Shown here piece by piece: positions 47,524 through 55,480 of a DNA stretch of 64,000 nucleotides. This DNA comes from Bradyrhizobium ivorense (lineage in GTDB: Bacteria; Pseudomonadota; Alphaproteobacteria; Rhizobiales; Xanthobacteraceae): NCBI RefSeq assembly GCF_900696085.1, contig NZ_CAADFC020000016.1:930001-994000 (forward strand), read 5' to 3'. Below the pieces are notes generated by a model. That model saw nothing but the letters and a program-made list of their open reading frames with translations. It was not told the origin of the DNA and did not search any database. Both the position numbers and the translations under genes were made by a program. Within the stretch, counting starts at the first letter, position 1; every line of letters starts with the position of its first letter.

Positions 47524-49107
47524 TCAGTCGCCGGCCAGCACGGCGATCGTGCGCTCTGCGACATCGCGCATCAGCCCGATCTCGGACAGGTCCGCTCCGT
47601 CGGCAATCGCCTGAGCAATGATCGTCAGCTCGGGCCAGGCCAGATCGGCTTCAGCAGGCGCTTCGCGCATCCACAGGGCCGTCCGCAGCAGCAATTCGGC
47701 CCACTGGTCGCGGCGGCGGGCGATGAAGCTCTGCAACAGATAGCTGGCAAGCTTCGCGCGACCGCGGCGCTGTCCGCGCGTCACCAGCTCCAGCAGTTCC
47801 GGATCGTCCTCGAACCAGGATTGTTCGATGACATCGAGGCCGGCAAATCCGCCGCGGTAACGCAGCACTTCCGCGACGGCCTTCGGATGATGCGCCATCT
47901 TCGGGAGGTCGGCGGTCAGCTCTGAGAGGGCCGCGCAGAAATCGATGCGCGCGGGTTGCCAGTCGGCGCCGCCGATCGTCTCGGCGACCTGCAGCAAGCC
48001 GAGCGGGGCTGCGCCGCCTCGATCCGTCGTGAGCGACAGACCGTGCGAGAGCATGCGGTCGAGGTACGATCGGGATACTGTCCGCATCGGCAGGTCCATG
48101 CTGGCGGCCGCTATCGCAACCTCGATCTGGCGCTTTGTTTCCGGTTCGCCGCTCCAGGCGTCCGCGACGTGGCCCTTCGTCAAGATCGACGAGACGCGCT
48201 TCTTGCGTCCGGCCGGCGAGACCAGCAGAAATGACTGCGTTGCAGCACCGTCGATTGCGGTGGCCAGAATCTCCTGAGCGGCGCCGGCCTCCCATTGCGC
48301 GCAGGTAACGCCCGCGGTCCGGGCGCTGCGAATGATGGTGTCGAGTTCGGCGCGTTCGCCCTCCGGTCGCCAGTTGCGCATGGTGACCAATCGGCGAAGG
48401 TCCACCGCCGACAACGACGCGGCGACCTGGGAAAGCGCACCCGCCACCGCGCGGCGAACAACGGGGCTGGAATCCAGCAGAAACAGGACGGCGGCCGGAC
48501 GCGTCTCCGCTAGCGCGCCGATTGCAAGTCCGCAGCCCAAAGCGCCCCGTGCCTGCTCGGGCATGGCATGACCAAATTCCGCGAGCGAGCCAACAAGCGC
48601 GAACGGATCGCCATCACAGGCTTGCAGCAGACCTTGCAGAGCATCGCCGACATCGGCGGGCAGTTCACCTTGATAGTCGGCATGTTGCTTCGCCGAAGCG
48701 GCGGCGAACTCCGGCGACGCCGGAATGCTCGCCTGATGCAGGGCTCCTCCAACATAAACGAGCATCTGTTCGTCGATCTGTCCCGCCTCGGCTCGCGCAG
48801 CGACCTCTGCCTGGAACGTTGCGATCAGTTCGGCGGCATCCGTGTAACCCCGATCGGTCTGGTACCGCAGGCGCTCGAGCAGCGCCTGGAGCAGGAAGAG
48901 ATATCCGAAGGCAAGGGACGCGTCCGTGCCCATCGGAGGCATATGGCGAGACGCCGCATCGAAGGCGGCGAAAATCTCGCCCGGGGATTCGTCCAGATAT
49001 CGATCGAGATCGGGCGAGAACGCGGGTGGCCGGCCCTTGGCAATGGCCGCCGCGATCTTCCTCGCGTGCTGGTCAGTGGCAGACGCTTTGGCGTGGGCTC
49101 TTCTCAT
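47524..49107 (-). CDS. Hypothetical HEAT-like repeat protein
   Basis: The protein has 527 residues, is almost fully alpha-helical, with no signal or membrane segment. Segments such as LLDSSPVVRRAVAGALSQVA and AKLASYLLQSFIARRRDQWA suggest HEAT or ARM-like helical repeats. It is convergent with the first UPF0158 gene and lies between the two UPF0158 copies. The protein was not recognised; a scaffold role is only a structural guess. Confidence 0.6.
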   Translation of the reverse strand: MRRAHAKASATDQHARKIAAAIAKGRPPAFSPDLDRYLDESPGEIFAAFDAASRHMPPMGTDASLAFGYLFLLQALLERLRYQTDRGYTDAAELIATFQAEVAARAEAGQIDEQMLVYVGGALHQASIPASPEFAAASAKQHADYQGELPADVGDALQGLLQACDGDPFALVGSLAEFGHAMPEQARGALGCGLAIGALAETRPAAVLFLLDSSPVVRRAVAGALSQVAASLSAVDLRRLVTMRNWRPEGERAELDTIIRSARTAGVTCAQWEAGAAQEILATAIDGAATQSFLLVSPAGRKKRVSSILTKGHVADAWSGEPETKRQIEVAIAAASMDLPMRTVSRSYLDRMLSHGLSLTTDRGGAAPLGLLQVAETIGGADWQPARIDFCAALSELTADLPKMAHHPKAVAEVLRYRGGFAGLDVIEQSWFEDDPELLELVTRGQRRGRAKLASYLLQSFIARRRDQWAELLLRTALWMREAPAEADLAWPELTIIAQAIADGADLSEIGLMRDVAERTIAVLAGD

Positions 49108-49221
49108 GGGCAGGATACTCCATGAAAGAGGCTACCTCGAACGGACGCGCCTGACTGACCCAAAATCAGAGAATCCACCGCAAATTGCGACGGGCGCCAG
49201 CAGATGCATCCTGTCAGAATG

Positions 49222-49311
49222 TCGGTGACAGTGCATTCAATTGACGCCCGATATCACGCCGTCAACGGCTGCATTCGCTTGTCGCCAATTAGTGCACTGT
49301 CACCGTAATTC
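49222..49311. repeat. GGTGACAGTGCA palindromic repeat, copy 1
   Basis: The unit runs from GGTGACAGTGCA (49,224) to TGCACTGTCACC (ending 49,304), perfect 12-bp inverted ends 81 bases apart, with CGCCGTCAACGG and GTCGCCAATTAG inside. A right half-unit (GCACTGTCACCGTAATTCCC) recurs at 49,330-49,349, exactly where the truncated UPF0158 copy begins. The ends resemble mobile REP-type repeats (from memory). Confidence 0.8.
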
Positions 49312-49347
49312 CCAAGGGGTGCAGTCCAGCACTGTCACCGTAATTCC

Positions 49348-49721
49348 CTATCGGGGAGTATCAGGCGTTTGTATGCAGACGGACGGGCAAGATCTACTGT
49401 CATACCGACGCCGCAGATTTCGCCGAGTTCTACGACGAGTTGCCTGATGACGTCGAGGACGATGAGAAATACATCGCTGTTCCCGACAAGCGAGAGCTCG
49501 ACCTGGGCAAGCCGCTGGTCCTGGACTTCGCGCGGGAATTTCTCCCCGGCGACTTCGACGAGATTCGCTACATCTTCAGCAAGCGCGGCGCCTATCAGAA
49601 ATTCAAGGCCCTGCTGATCCGCCGGCGCGCGCTTGATCGGTGGTATGATTTCGAGAACAAGGCGACCGAACAGGCGCTGCGCCGCTGGTGCGAGGACAAC
49701 GAGATCAGCGTCACGGATTGA
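49348..49721 (+). pseudogene. 5'-truncated UPF0158 copy
   Basis: From IGEYQAFVCRRTGKIYCHTD to the stop, this copy matches the gene at 47,055-47,486 with only a few substitutions. The first 22 or so codons are missing and replaced by the repeat half-unit TGTCACCGTAATTCC, which also places a TAA in frame. Only weak internal starts remain. It is a duplicated, broken gene, and the junction with the repeat is sharp. Confidence 0.8.
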
Positions 49722-49750
49722 TGGGACGGAGCGGACTAAGCGAGCATCAA

Positions 49751-49900
49751 TCCGGAATTTTCGGCGACAGTGCGTTCAATCAACGCCCGATATCGCACCG
49801 TGCGGCGCGCGTTGCTCGTCTCGTTGTCTCCGATCATCCGCACCGCGTCACTCAGCAGTTGCGCTCGGCTCCCGCCAATTGGTGTGCTCTGCCACCGCGT
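49751..49900. repeat. GGTGACAGTGCA repeat, diverged copy 2
   Basis: The left half (GGAATTTTCGGCGACAGTGC, then TTCAATCAACGCCCGATATC) and right half (CCGCCAATTGGTGTGCTCTG) match copy 1 with about one change in six. They are separated by some 75 unrelated bases. It lies 187 bases upstream of the nuclease-transposase gene. Confidence 0.65.
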
Positions 49901-50086
49901 TTCCTCGATTGCATCCAACACGAAGTCGAGCCTTTTTCCGACGTCTGCAAGGAAAGCGCAGAACAAAATAGCCATTCTCGTGGAGCAGTTGGTCTTTTCT
50001 GCGATCGCGCCGGTGCGAGCCCGCTGCCGGAGCGTTCCGTTCGCCCGATAATCGTGGGCCGAACGGCCCTGAGCGAGGAGGTAGTC

Positions 50087-52993
50087 ATGGCTACTGGACA
50101 GGTCACACGCTTGGTTCTCGAAGGTTACCTCCACTGCAAGTACTTGGCGCAACTTCGCCTTGCCGGCCGAGAGGGCGTCCGATCGGAATATGAGGATATT
50201 GTTATGAAGCTCCGCCGCGAACGGCACCTAGCGATCGCCGAAGCGCTGCGCGAACGCCACGGGGAAGGCTGCATCGGCGGGCTAAACGTCTCGCGGACCG
50301 ACCTTCGGCAAGGCACCTCGTTCGTCCTTGGAGCCGAGATACGCGATGACACGTTCCATATCCAGTTCGATGCCTTGAAGCGGGTTGAGGGTCACTCCGA
50401 CCTCGGCCCCTTTCACTATGTTCCAGTACTCTTCTCGGAAGCACGGAACGTTCACCGCTGGCATCGACTGATGCTGGCCTCCCTCGGCGCGTTGATCGCG
50501 CGGGTGCAGAAACGCGCTCCGTCTCGCGGCGTGATCTACCAAGGCGACCCGTGCTATGCAACGAGCGTTCCATTCGGCTCGTCGGCACGTTCCGGTGAAG
50601 ACGCGGTTCGGGACCTTGTGCGCATGCAGCGCGGTGACGCCGCGCCGCCACTCCGTCTCAACGATCACTGCGCGGTGTGCGAGTTTCAGGCCGAGTGTCG
50701 CGCGAAGGCGATAAAGGACGACAATCTCACGCTCCTGCGGGGTCTGGGGGAAAAAGAACAGCGGCGCTATGCGCACCGGGGGATCTTCACGCTTACGCAG
50801 CTGTCCCACACGTTCAGGCCGCGGCGGCCCGGCAAGCGAACGCAGCCGATGCGTCGACGCCAGTATGGCCTTCAGGCCCTCGCGATCCGGGACCGGACCG
50901 TGTATGTCCTCGGCAAACCGGAGTTGCCCGCTAGCCCGACTGAGATATTCCTCGACGTCGAGGGAAAACCCGATGAGCAGTTCGTGTACCTCATTGGCGC
51001 GATCGTCCGGCGCGGCGAGAACGAGGAGCGTCATTCGTTCTGGGCGGACTGCAAGACCGAAGAGCGGCGGATCTTTGACCAGCTGGTAGCATTGCTGGCC
51101 GCACACCCAGAGGCGCTCATTTTCGCCTACGGTGCCTACGAGCATGCCTTCATAAAGCGAATGCGCGCGGGCGCTCCACGCAAGAAGCCGGTCGACCGGA
51201 TCCTCGACCGGCTCGTGAACGCGCTGGCGTTCGTATACGCACACTTCTACTTCCCGACCTATACGAACGGTCTGAAGGAAATCGGGACGGCGCTCGGATG
51301 CAGGTGGCATGACGAGCGCGCATCTGGTATGCAAAGCGTTGCGTGGCGCTTGCATTGGGAACGCGATCGAGACGCCGAGTGGAAGGAGAAGCTGCTCCAG
51401 TACAATCTCGACGACTGCGGCGCGCTCGCGGCAGTAATCGCCTTCCTGAGATACGCCAGCCGACCGCAAGATCGAACTCAAGATATCGCAGCCGGTCCGG
51501 CAGGCGAGCTGAAGATCACGTCAGTCGCCGAACTCGACAAGGCCCGGTATACGTTGCCGTGGACGACGTTCGATAACCCGGACTTGGCGTTCGTCAATAA
51601 GTGCGCACATTTCGACTACCAGCGCCAGCGCGTCCACGTCCGCGGGGACGCAAAACTCCGCCGTCGCTACCGGGACAAAGACGCCAGCAAGAACCGCAAG
51701 CTACGCAGAAGCAAGCTTGTGCGCATCACGGCGTCTCGATGCCCCAAGTGTGGCGCCTGCGAGATCGACCCCATTGCTAAGCCCGATCGCCACCTTGGAA
51801 CGATACCGCGCCAGAAGCGCACCTTCGACTTGCGAGTCACGCAATCAAGTCTAAAGCGGCGGGTGGTCGACTGCCGTGCGACTATGTATTGGTGCCGAAA
51901 GTGCGGCCATCAGTTCGCGCCGTTACGGTACGAACGCGTCGCGAGCCATTCCCATGCCCTCATGTGCTGGGTAATCTACCTGTCGGTCGCCCATCGCGTG
52001 AGCTTCGGCGCGATCCTGGAAATCTTCCGGGATTTCTTCGGCGTGAAGCTCTCTCCGGCAGAACTCCTCATGTTCCGCTCGCTGCTGGCGCGCTACTACC
52101 GCCCGACGTATCGCGCCATCCTGAAGCGTCTGACCTCGGGACCGCTGCTGCACGCCGACGAGACGGAGGTAACGCTCCGCACTGGCACGGGGTACGTCTG
52201 GGCGCTCGCGAGCATCACCGAAGTCGTCTACCTGTACCGGCCCAATCGTGAGGGCGCGTTCCTCAAGGAAATGCTCGGAGGGTTTACGGGCGTCCTCGTC
52301 TCCGACTTCTACGCTGCCTACGATGCGCTAGCGTGTCCACAGCAGAAATGTCTCATCCACCTCATCCGCGACCTGAACCAAGAAGTGCTCACCCATCCGT
52401 TTGACACCGAGCTTCAGTCGATTGTAAGTGGCTTCGCCACGTTGTTACGATCGATCGTCGCCACCGTCGACGAGCATGGTCTGAGGCGACGCCACCTGCG
52501 AAGGCATGCGAATCCGGTGGCCGAGTTCTTCCGGGTACTTGCGGATCAAAATCTTTTGTCCGAACCCGCGCAAGCCCTCAGAACGCGACTGCTCAAGAAT
52601 CGGGAGCGGCTCTTCACGTTCATCGAATATGATGGTGTGCCCTGGAACAACAATGCGGCCGAGAACGCGATCAGACGATTCGCATATTTTCGTGACGACA
52701 CCGCGCCTCTGACCCGCGAGAAGGGACTGAGAGATTACCTAGTTCTCTTGAGCTTGTTCCAAACCTGCCGGTACAAGGCTGTCAATTTCTGGCAATTCCT
52801 GCTTTCGAGGCAGAAGGACATTGACGCCTTCGCCTCGGGCGCATCGTCGCCCGGTCGTCGAGATCTCGACCTGTATCCGCCCGGCTTCGAACCGCCCCAT
52901 TGGAAGAGAATCAGGGAGCGAAACGTCGCCCTTTCACCACCCGAAGCAGGTGGAATTTCGGTGACAGTGCATTCAACTGACGCTCCGGAATGA
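50087..52993 (+). CDS. TM0106-like nuclease fused to an IS66-type transposase
   Basis: The protein has 968 residues. Residues 1-215 form a Cas4/RecB-like domain with Cys17 (EGYLHCKYL) and C195xxC198x5C204, the four-Cys iron-sulfur pattern of TM0106, Cas4 and AddB nucleases. Residues 285-455 form an RNase H-fold exonuclease (IFLDVEG, D290/E292; YNLDDC, D442/D443). A zinc ribbon follows (CPKCG, then YWCRKCGHQF). Residues about 600-950 are an IS66-like DDE transposase: LLHADET (D691), VSDFYAAYDAL (D740) and WNNNAAENAIRR (E859). AGGAGG sits six bases before the ATG. All catalytic residues appear intact and the frame is unbroken. No tnpA or tnpB is nearby. The stop lies inside the next repeat. Confidence 0.85.
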   Translation: MATGQVTRLVLEGYLHCKYLAQLRLAGREGVRSEYEDIVMKLRRERHLAIAEALRERHGEGCIGGLNVSRTDLRQGTSFVLGAEIRDDTFHIQFDALKRVEGHSDLGPFHYVPVLFSEARNVHRWHRLMLASLGALIARVQKRAPSRGVIYQGDPCYATSVPFGSSARSGEDAVRDLVRMQRGDAAPPLRLNDHCAVCEFQAECRAKAIKDDNLTLLRGLGEKEQRRYAHRGIFTLTQLSHTFRPRRPGKRTQPMRRRQYGLQALAIRDRTVYVLGKPELPASPTEIFLDVEGKPDEQFVYLIGAIVRRGENEERHSFWADCKTEERRIFDQLVALLAAHPEALIFAYGAYEHAFIKRMRAGAPRKKPVDRILDRLVNALAFVYAHFYFPTYTNGLKEIGTALGCRWHDERASGMQSVAWRLHWERDRDAEWKEKLLQYNLDDCGALAAVIAFLRYASRPQDRTQDIAAGPAGELKITSVAELDKARYTLPWTTFDNPDLAFVNKCAHFDYQRQRVHVRGDAKLRRRYRDKDASKNRKLRRSKLVRITASRCPKCGACEIDPIAKPDRHLGTIPRQKRTFDLRVTQSSLKRRVVDCRATMYWCRKCGHQFAPLRYERVASHSHALMCWVIYLSVAHRVSFGAILEIFRDFFGVKLSPAELLMFRSLLARYYRPTYRAILKRLTSGPLLHADETEVTLRTGTGYVWALASITEVVYLYRPNREGAFLKEMLGGFTGVLVSDFYAAYDALACPQQKCLIHLIRDLNQEVLTHPFDTELQSIVSGFATLLRSIVATVDEHGLRRRHLRRHANPVAEFFRVLADQNLLSEPAQALRTRLLKNRERLFTFIEYDGVPWNNNAAENAIRRFAYFRDDTAPLTREKGLRDYLVLLSLFQTCRYKAVNFWQFLLSRQKDIDAFASGASSPGRRDLDLYPPGFEPPHWKRIRERNVALSPPEAGGISVTVHSTDAPE

Positions 52994-53048
52994 CGCCGTC
53001 AACGGCCGCATTCGCTTTGTCGCCAATTAGTGCACTGTCACCGAAATT
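52954..53048. repeat. GGTGACAGTGCA repeat, copy 3 with 18-bp inverted ends
   Basis: AATTTCGGTGACAGTGCA (52,954-52,971) and TGCACTGTCACCGAAATT (53,031-53,048) are perfect reverse complements. The interior (ACGCCGTCAACGGC, GTCGCCAATTAG) matches copy 1. The last codons of the fusion gene lie inside the left arm. Confidence 0.88.
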
Positions 53049-53086
53049 GGCGGAGAGATTGCCGGCTACGGTCACATGGGGGATGA

Positions 53087-53133
53087 TGGTGCCCAGGGGC
53101 GGAATCGAACCACCGACACTGCGATTTTCAGTC
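53087..53133 (-). other. Attachment site: duplicated 3' end of tRNA-Phe
   Basis: The minus strand reads GACTGAAAATCGCAGTGTCG, then the T-arm GGTGG-TTCGATT-CCGCC and the acceptor strand CCTGGGC-ACCA. This is the last 47 bases of a tRNA-Phe (GAA anticodon in CTGAAAA). The 5' half is absent because the sequence diverges at 53,134. Such fragments mark the tRNA-distal end of an element integrated in a tRNA gene. From its orientation, the element extends rightward and the intact tRNA should lie past the window's right edge. Confidence 0.82.
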
Positions 53134-53270
53134 TCACTGCCTTCGTTATCTCTCGATGTCGTGACATTGCTGCACTTGAAAGCGCTGCGATTTTTCTTCA
53201 ACTCATTTGCCAGAGTTTTCATTCATTCGCTTTCCCGGTTGCAATGGGGTTGCAAAATCGAGTTGCCCAT

Positions 53271-54482
53271 ATGAGTACCGCGTTGTCGTTAACCAGGTTG
53301 CCGTCACCATCCAAACGCACTCCGACCACGCGCCTGAAGCTGACGGAGCAGCGCATCGCGAACCTCGTAAAGCCACGGGTAAGCTTAGCCTACGTTTACG
53401 ACACCGTCACGCCCTCGCTTGCCATCCGTGTTGCGTCGACTGGCGGGCGCTCGTTCGTTGTCGTCAAAAAGATCAACGGCACAACCCAGCGGATTACGCT
53501 GGGTCGCTACCCCGGTCTTAGACTTGATGACGCGCGTCAAGCCGCGCGAACGATCGCCGGAGAAATCGCCAAAGGCGACAATCCGGTGGCTTTGCGGAAG
53601 GCCGCGCGCGCGCGAAAGGCCAAACTGTCCGATCTGTGGCCCGCTTATCTCTCTCATTTGAAACAACGCAATCGGACTTGGCGCCGAGACAAACAGCGCT
53701 GGGAGACCGAGGTGAGCCCGGCACTTGGCAAGAAGGCCCTGGCAGAGCTTTCCCGCAGCGATTGCCAAGGGCTGATTGATCGAATTGGAGCCGACCGCCC
53801 GATTGCTGCCAATCGCGTTGCCGCATTTTTGTCGGCCCTTCTAAACTTTGCCGTTCGATCAGACCGGCTGGCCGTCAATCCGGCGAGAGGTCTGATCCGG
53901 TTCCAGGAGACATCGCGGTCCCGCGTTCTGAAATCCGATGAACTCGAAAACCTCATGAAGGCGATCGAGGCGGAGCGAGAGCCCTGGGTCAGCGTCTTCC
54001 TGATGTTGATGTTCACCGGAGCCCGCCGCGGGAGCGTCCTCAGCTTGCGCTGGGAGGATATCGATCTTGGAGCTGCCATCTGGACGATACCGGCAGAGGT
54101 CGCGAAGAACAAGACGGCCACCCCGATTCCGCTCACGGAGCCGGCCGTCAAGCTGCTTCAGCAGCAGTTGGAGCGCGCGGCCGGCGAGCCTTGGGTGTTC
54201 CCGAGTGCTATCGGGGCTGGCCATCTGGTGGGCCTGCCAAAGGCGTGGGCGCGAGTGCTGCGTCGGGCTGAAATAAAAAATCTTCGTATTCATGACATCC
54301 GACGCTCGGTCGGCACCGCAATGGCCAGAACCGGCGCGAGCCCCCATGTTATCGCGACCGGGCTTGGGCATCGGAGCATCGCCTCCGCACGAGCCTACGT
54401 GCGACTAGCAGGCGAAGACGCACGTCAGGCGCTCAGCGAGGCCGTTGCTTCGCTCACCACAGCGAGCCCGCGTGATGGTTAA
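53271..54482 (+). CDS. Tyrosine recombinase (element integrase)
   Basis: The protein has 403 residues. The N-terminal DUF4102-like arm-binding domain (TEQRIANLVKPRVSLAYVYD, then LAIRVASTGGRSFVVVKK) is typical of P4-type integrases. The catalytic Arg is in FTGARRGSVLSL, His and Arg in IHDIRRS, the second His in LGHRS and the Tyr in ARAYVRL. It should integrate and excise the element at tRNA-Phe. The gene starts 138 bases from the attachment fragment. The ATG at 53,271 was chosen; the longer open frame reads through the tRNA fragment. Confidence 0.93.
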   Translation: MSTALSLTRLPSPSKRTPTTRLKLTEQRIANLVKPRVSLAYVYDTVTPSLAIRVASTGGRSFVVVKKINGTTQRITLGRYPGLRLDDARQAARTIAGEIAKGDNPVALRKAARARKAKLSDLWPAYLSHLKQRNRTWRRDKQRWETEVSPALGKKALAELSRSDCQGLIDRIGADRPIAANRVAAFLSALLNFAVRSDRLAVNPARGLIRFQETSRSRVLKSDELENLMKAIEAEREPWVSVFLMLMFTGARRGSVLSLRWEDIDLGAAIWTIPAEVAKNKTATPIPLTEPAVKLLQQQLERAAGEPWVFPSAIGAGHLVGLPKAWARVLRRAEIKNLRIHDIRRSVGTAMARTGASPHVIATGLGHRSIASARAYVRLAGEDARQALSEAVASLTTASPRDG

Positions 54483-54616
54483 GTAGAGCGGCGATTTTTC
54501 GCTGCGCATCTCTTCCGAAAGAATCCGAGGAGCCCCGCAACGACGTGTTGCCGAAATCCCGCGTAAACGAAACCGCAACCACCTAGAGCTTGCACTAGCC
54601 GTCGTGGAGGTGATCC

Positions 54617-54883
54617 ATGATGGTAGACACAAATTCCCCTAAGTCGTCCAGAGAAGCAAAGCGCCCCAGACTGGCTCCGCGCGCCCTGCAAGAGATCTAT
54701 CGCCTTCCGGCAAACGCCTTGCTGACGCCGGCAGAAACATCGCTCGTCACCCGCCTGACCGAATCAGCCCTCTCCGTGAGACGCTCGAAAGGCCAATGGC
54801 CACCGTTCGTAAAATTCGGGCGCCTGGTTCGCTACGGGCTTGGCGATCTATTGACGCCGCCAGGCAAAGGTGGCGAACGATGA
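54617..54883 (+). CDS. AlpA/excisionase-like DNA-binding protein
   Basis: The protein has 88 residues. LLTPAETSLVTRLTESALSV, continuing RRSKGQWPPFVKFG and then LVRYGLGDLL, is the winged-helix pattern of AlpA-type regulators. A near-ideal GGAGGTGATC ribosome site precedes the ATG. It probably controls integrase activity or excision. Confidence 0.72.
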   Translation: MMVDTNSPKSSREAKRPRLAPRALQEIYRLPANALLTPAETSLVTRLTESALSVRRSKGQWPPFVKFGRLVRYGLGDLLTPPGKGGER

Positions 54884-55014
54884 TCGACCTCGTAAGCCAT
54901 CCACCCGGCATCATGCAGGGCAGCGACCCGCCCCCATCTATCGCTATGCCCCGAACTACGGCCCTTACCGCCACGGTAACCAGCCCCACCCCCAGCCAAG
55001 CGGCTAGCGCCTAG
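54880..55014 (+). CDS. Possible coupled small peptide
   Basis: This 44-codon frame's ATG overlaps the AlpA-like stop (ATGA). The product is Pro/Thr/Ser-rich (SPTPSQAASA) with no recognised family. The overlap is the only support. The palindrome TTACCGCCACGGTAA lies inside it. Confidence 0.3.
   Translation: MIDLVSHPPGIMQGSDPPPSIAMPRTTALTATVTSPTPSQAASA
54965..54979. promoter_or_regulatory. Candidate operator palindrome 1
   Basis: TTACCG-CCA-CGGTAA is a perfect six-pair palindrome. An identical 15-mer lies at 55,100-55,114, 135 bases away. Both fall between the two DNA-binding protein genes of the element. Confidence 0.5.
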
Positions 55015-55099
55015 CACTACTGAATGGTCGACCGCAGACGAAAGCCGCAAGTTCTTGGAAAACGTGTTGGTCTGGCCCCGGGAGCACGCTCGACGTTAG

Positions 55100-55114
55100 T
55101 TACCGCCACGGTAA
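55100..55114. promoter_or_regulatory. Candidate operator palindrome 2
   Basis: This is the second copy of TTACCGCCACGGTAA, about 150 bases upstream of the next DNA-binding protein gene. It could be bound by either of the small regulators. Confidence 0.5.
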
Positions 55115-55261
55115 ACGAGGTCCTGATCATCAGTCGCCCACAGCGATTTAGGAAGTCGCAACGAGCTGTTCCTGACTGTGCACCGGCGGACGCTCGAACA
55201 TCCGCAAGGACGTACGCGAGCGGTTTCGATCCGCATGATCATTAAGAACAGCGAGGTCAAA

Positions 55262-55480
55262 ATGGTTCCTCTTGTACACACCATCCCGGAGGCATGCTCC
55301 GGCGCAAAGATAGGACGCACTGCCCTCTATGAAGCTATTCGCTCCGGAGCGCTGCGTGCAGTCAAGCGCGGAAGGCGCACACTGATCCTGGACCAGGATT
55401 TGCGGCAATGGGTTCGCTCGTTGCCTTCAGTTAAAGTGAGGGCAATGGACGACCCTGATAATCGCAGGGACGCAACATGA
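55262..55480 (+). CDS. Excisionase-family helix-turn-helix protein
   Basis: The protein has 72 residues. IPEACSGAKIGRTALYEAIR, continuing SGALRAVKRGRRTLIL and DQDLRQWV, is the MerR-like fold of excisionase (helix_turn_helix_17) proteins. GAGG precedes the ATG. Its stop overlaps the start of the next gene (ATGA), so the two are translated together. Confidence 0.78.
   Translation: MVPLVHTIPEACSGAKIGRTALYEAIRSGALRAVKRGRRTLILDQDLRQWVRSLPSVKVRAMDDPDNRRDAT

Noticed and set aside
49688..50086. Nuclease-transposase frame extended upstream by 133 codons
   Set aside because: The upstream part overlaps the end of the UPF0158 remnant and the diverged repeat. AGGAGG directly precedes the ATG at 50,087.
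53076..53270. Integrase frame extended upstream to 53,076
   Set aside because: The extension translates the tRNA-Phe fragment and non-coding DNA. The ATG at 53,271 gives the normal integrase N-terminus.
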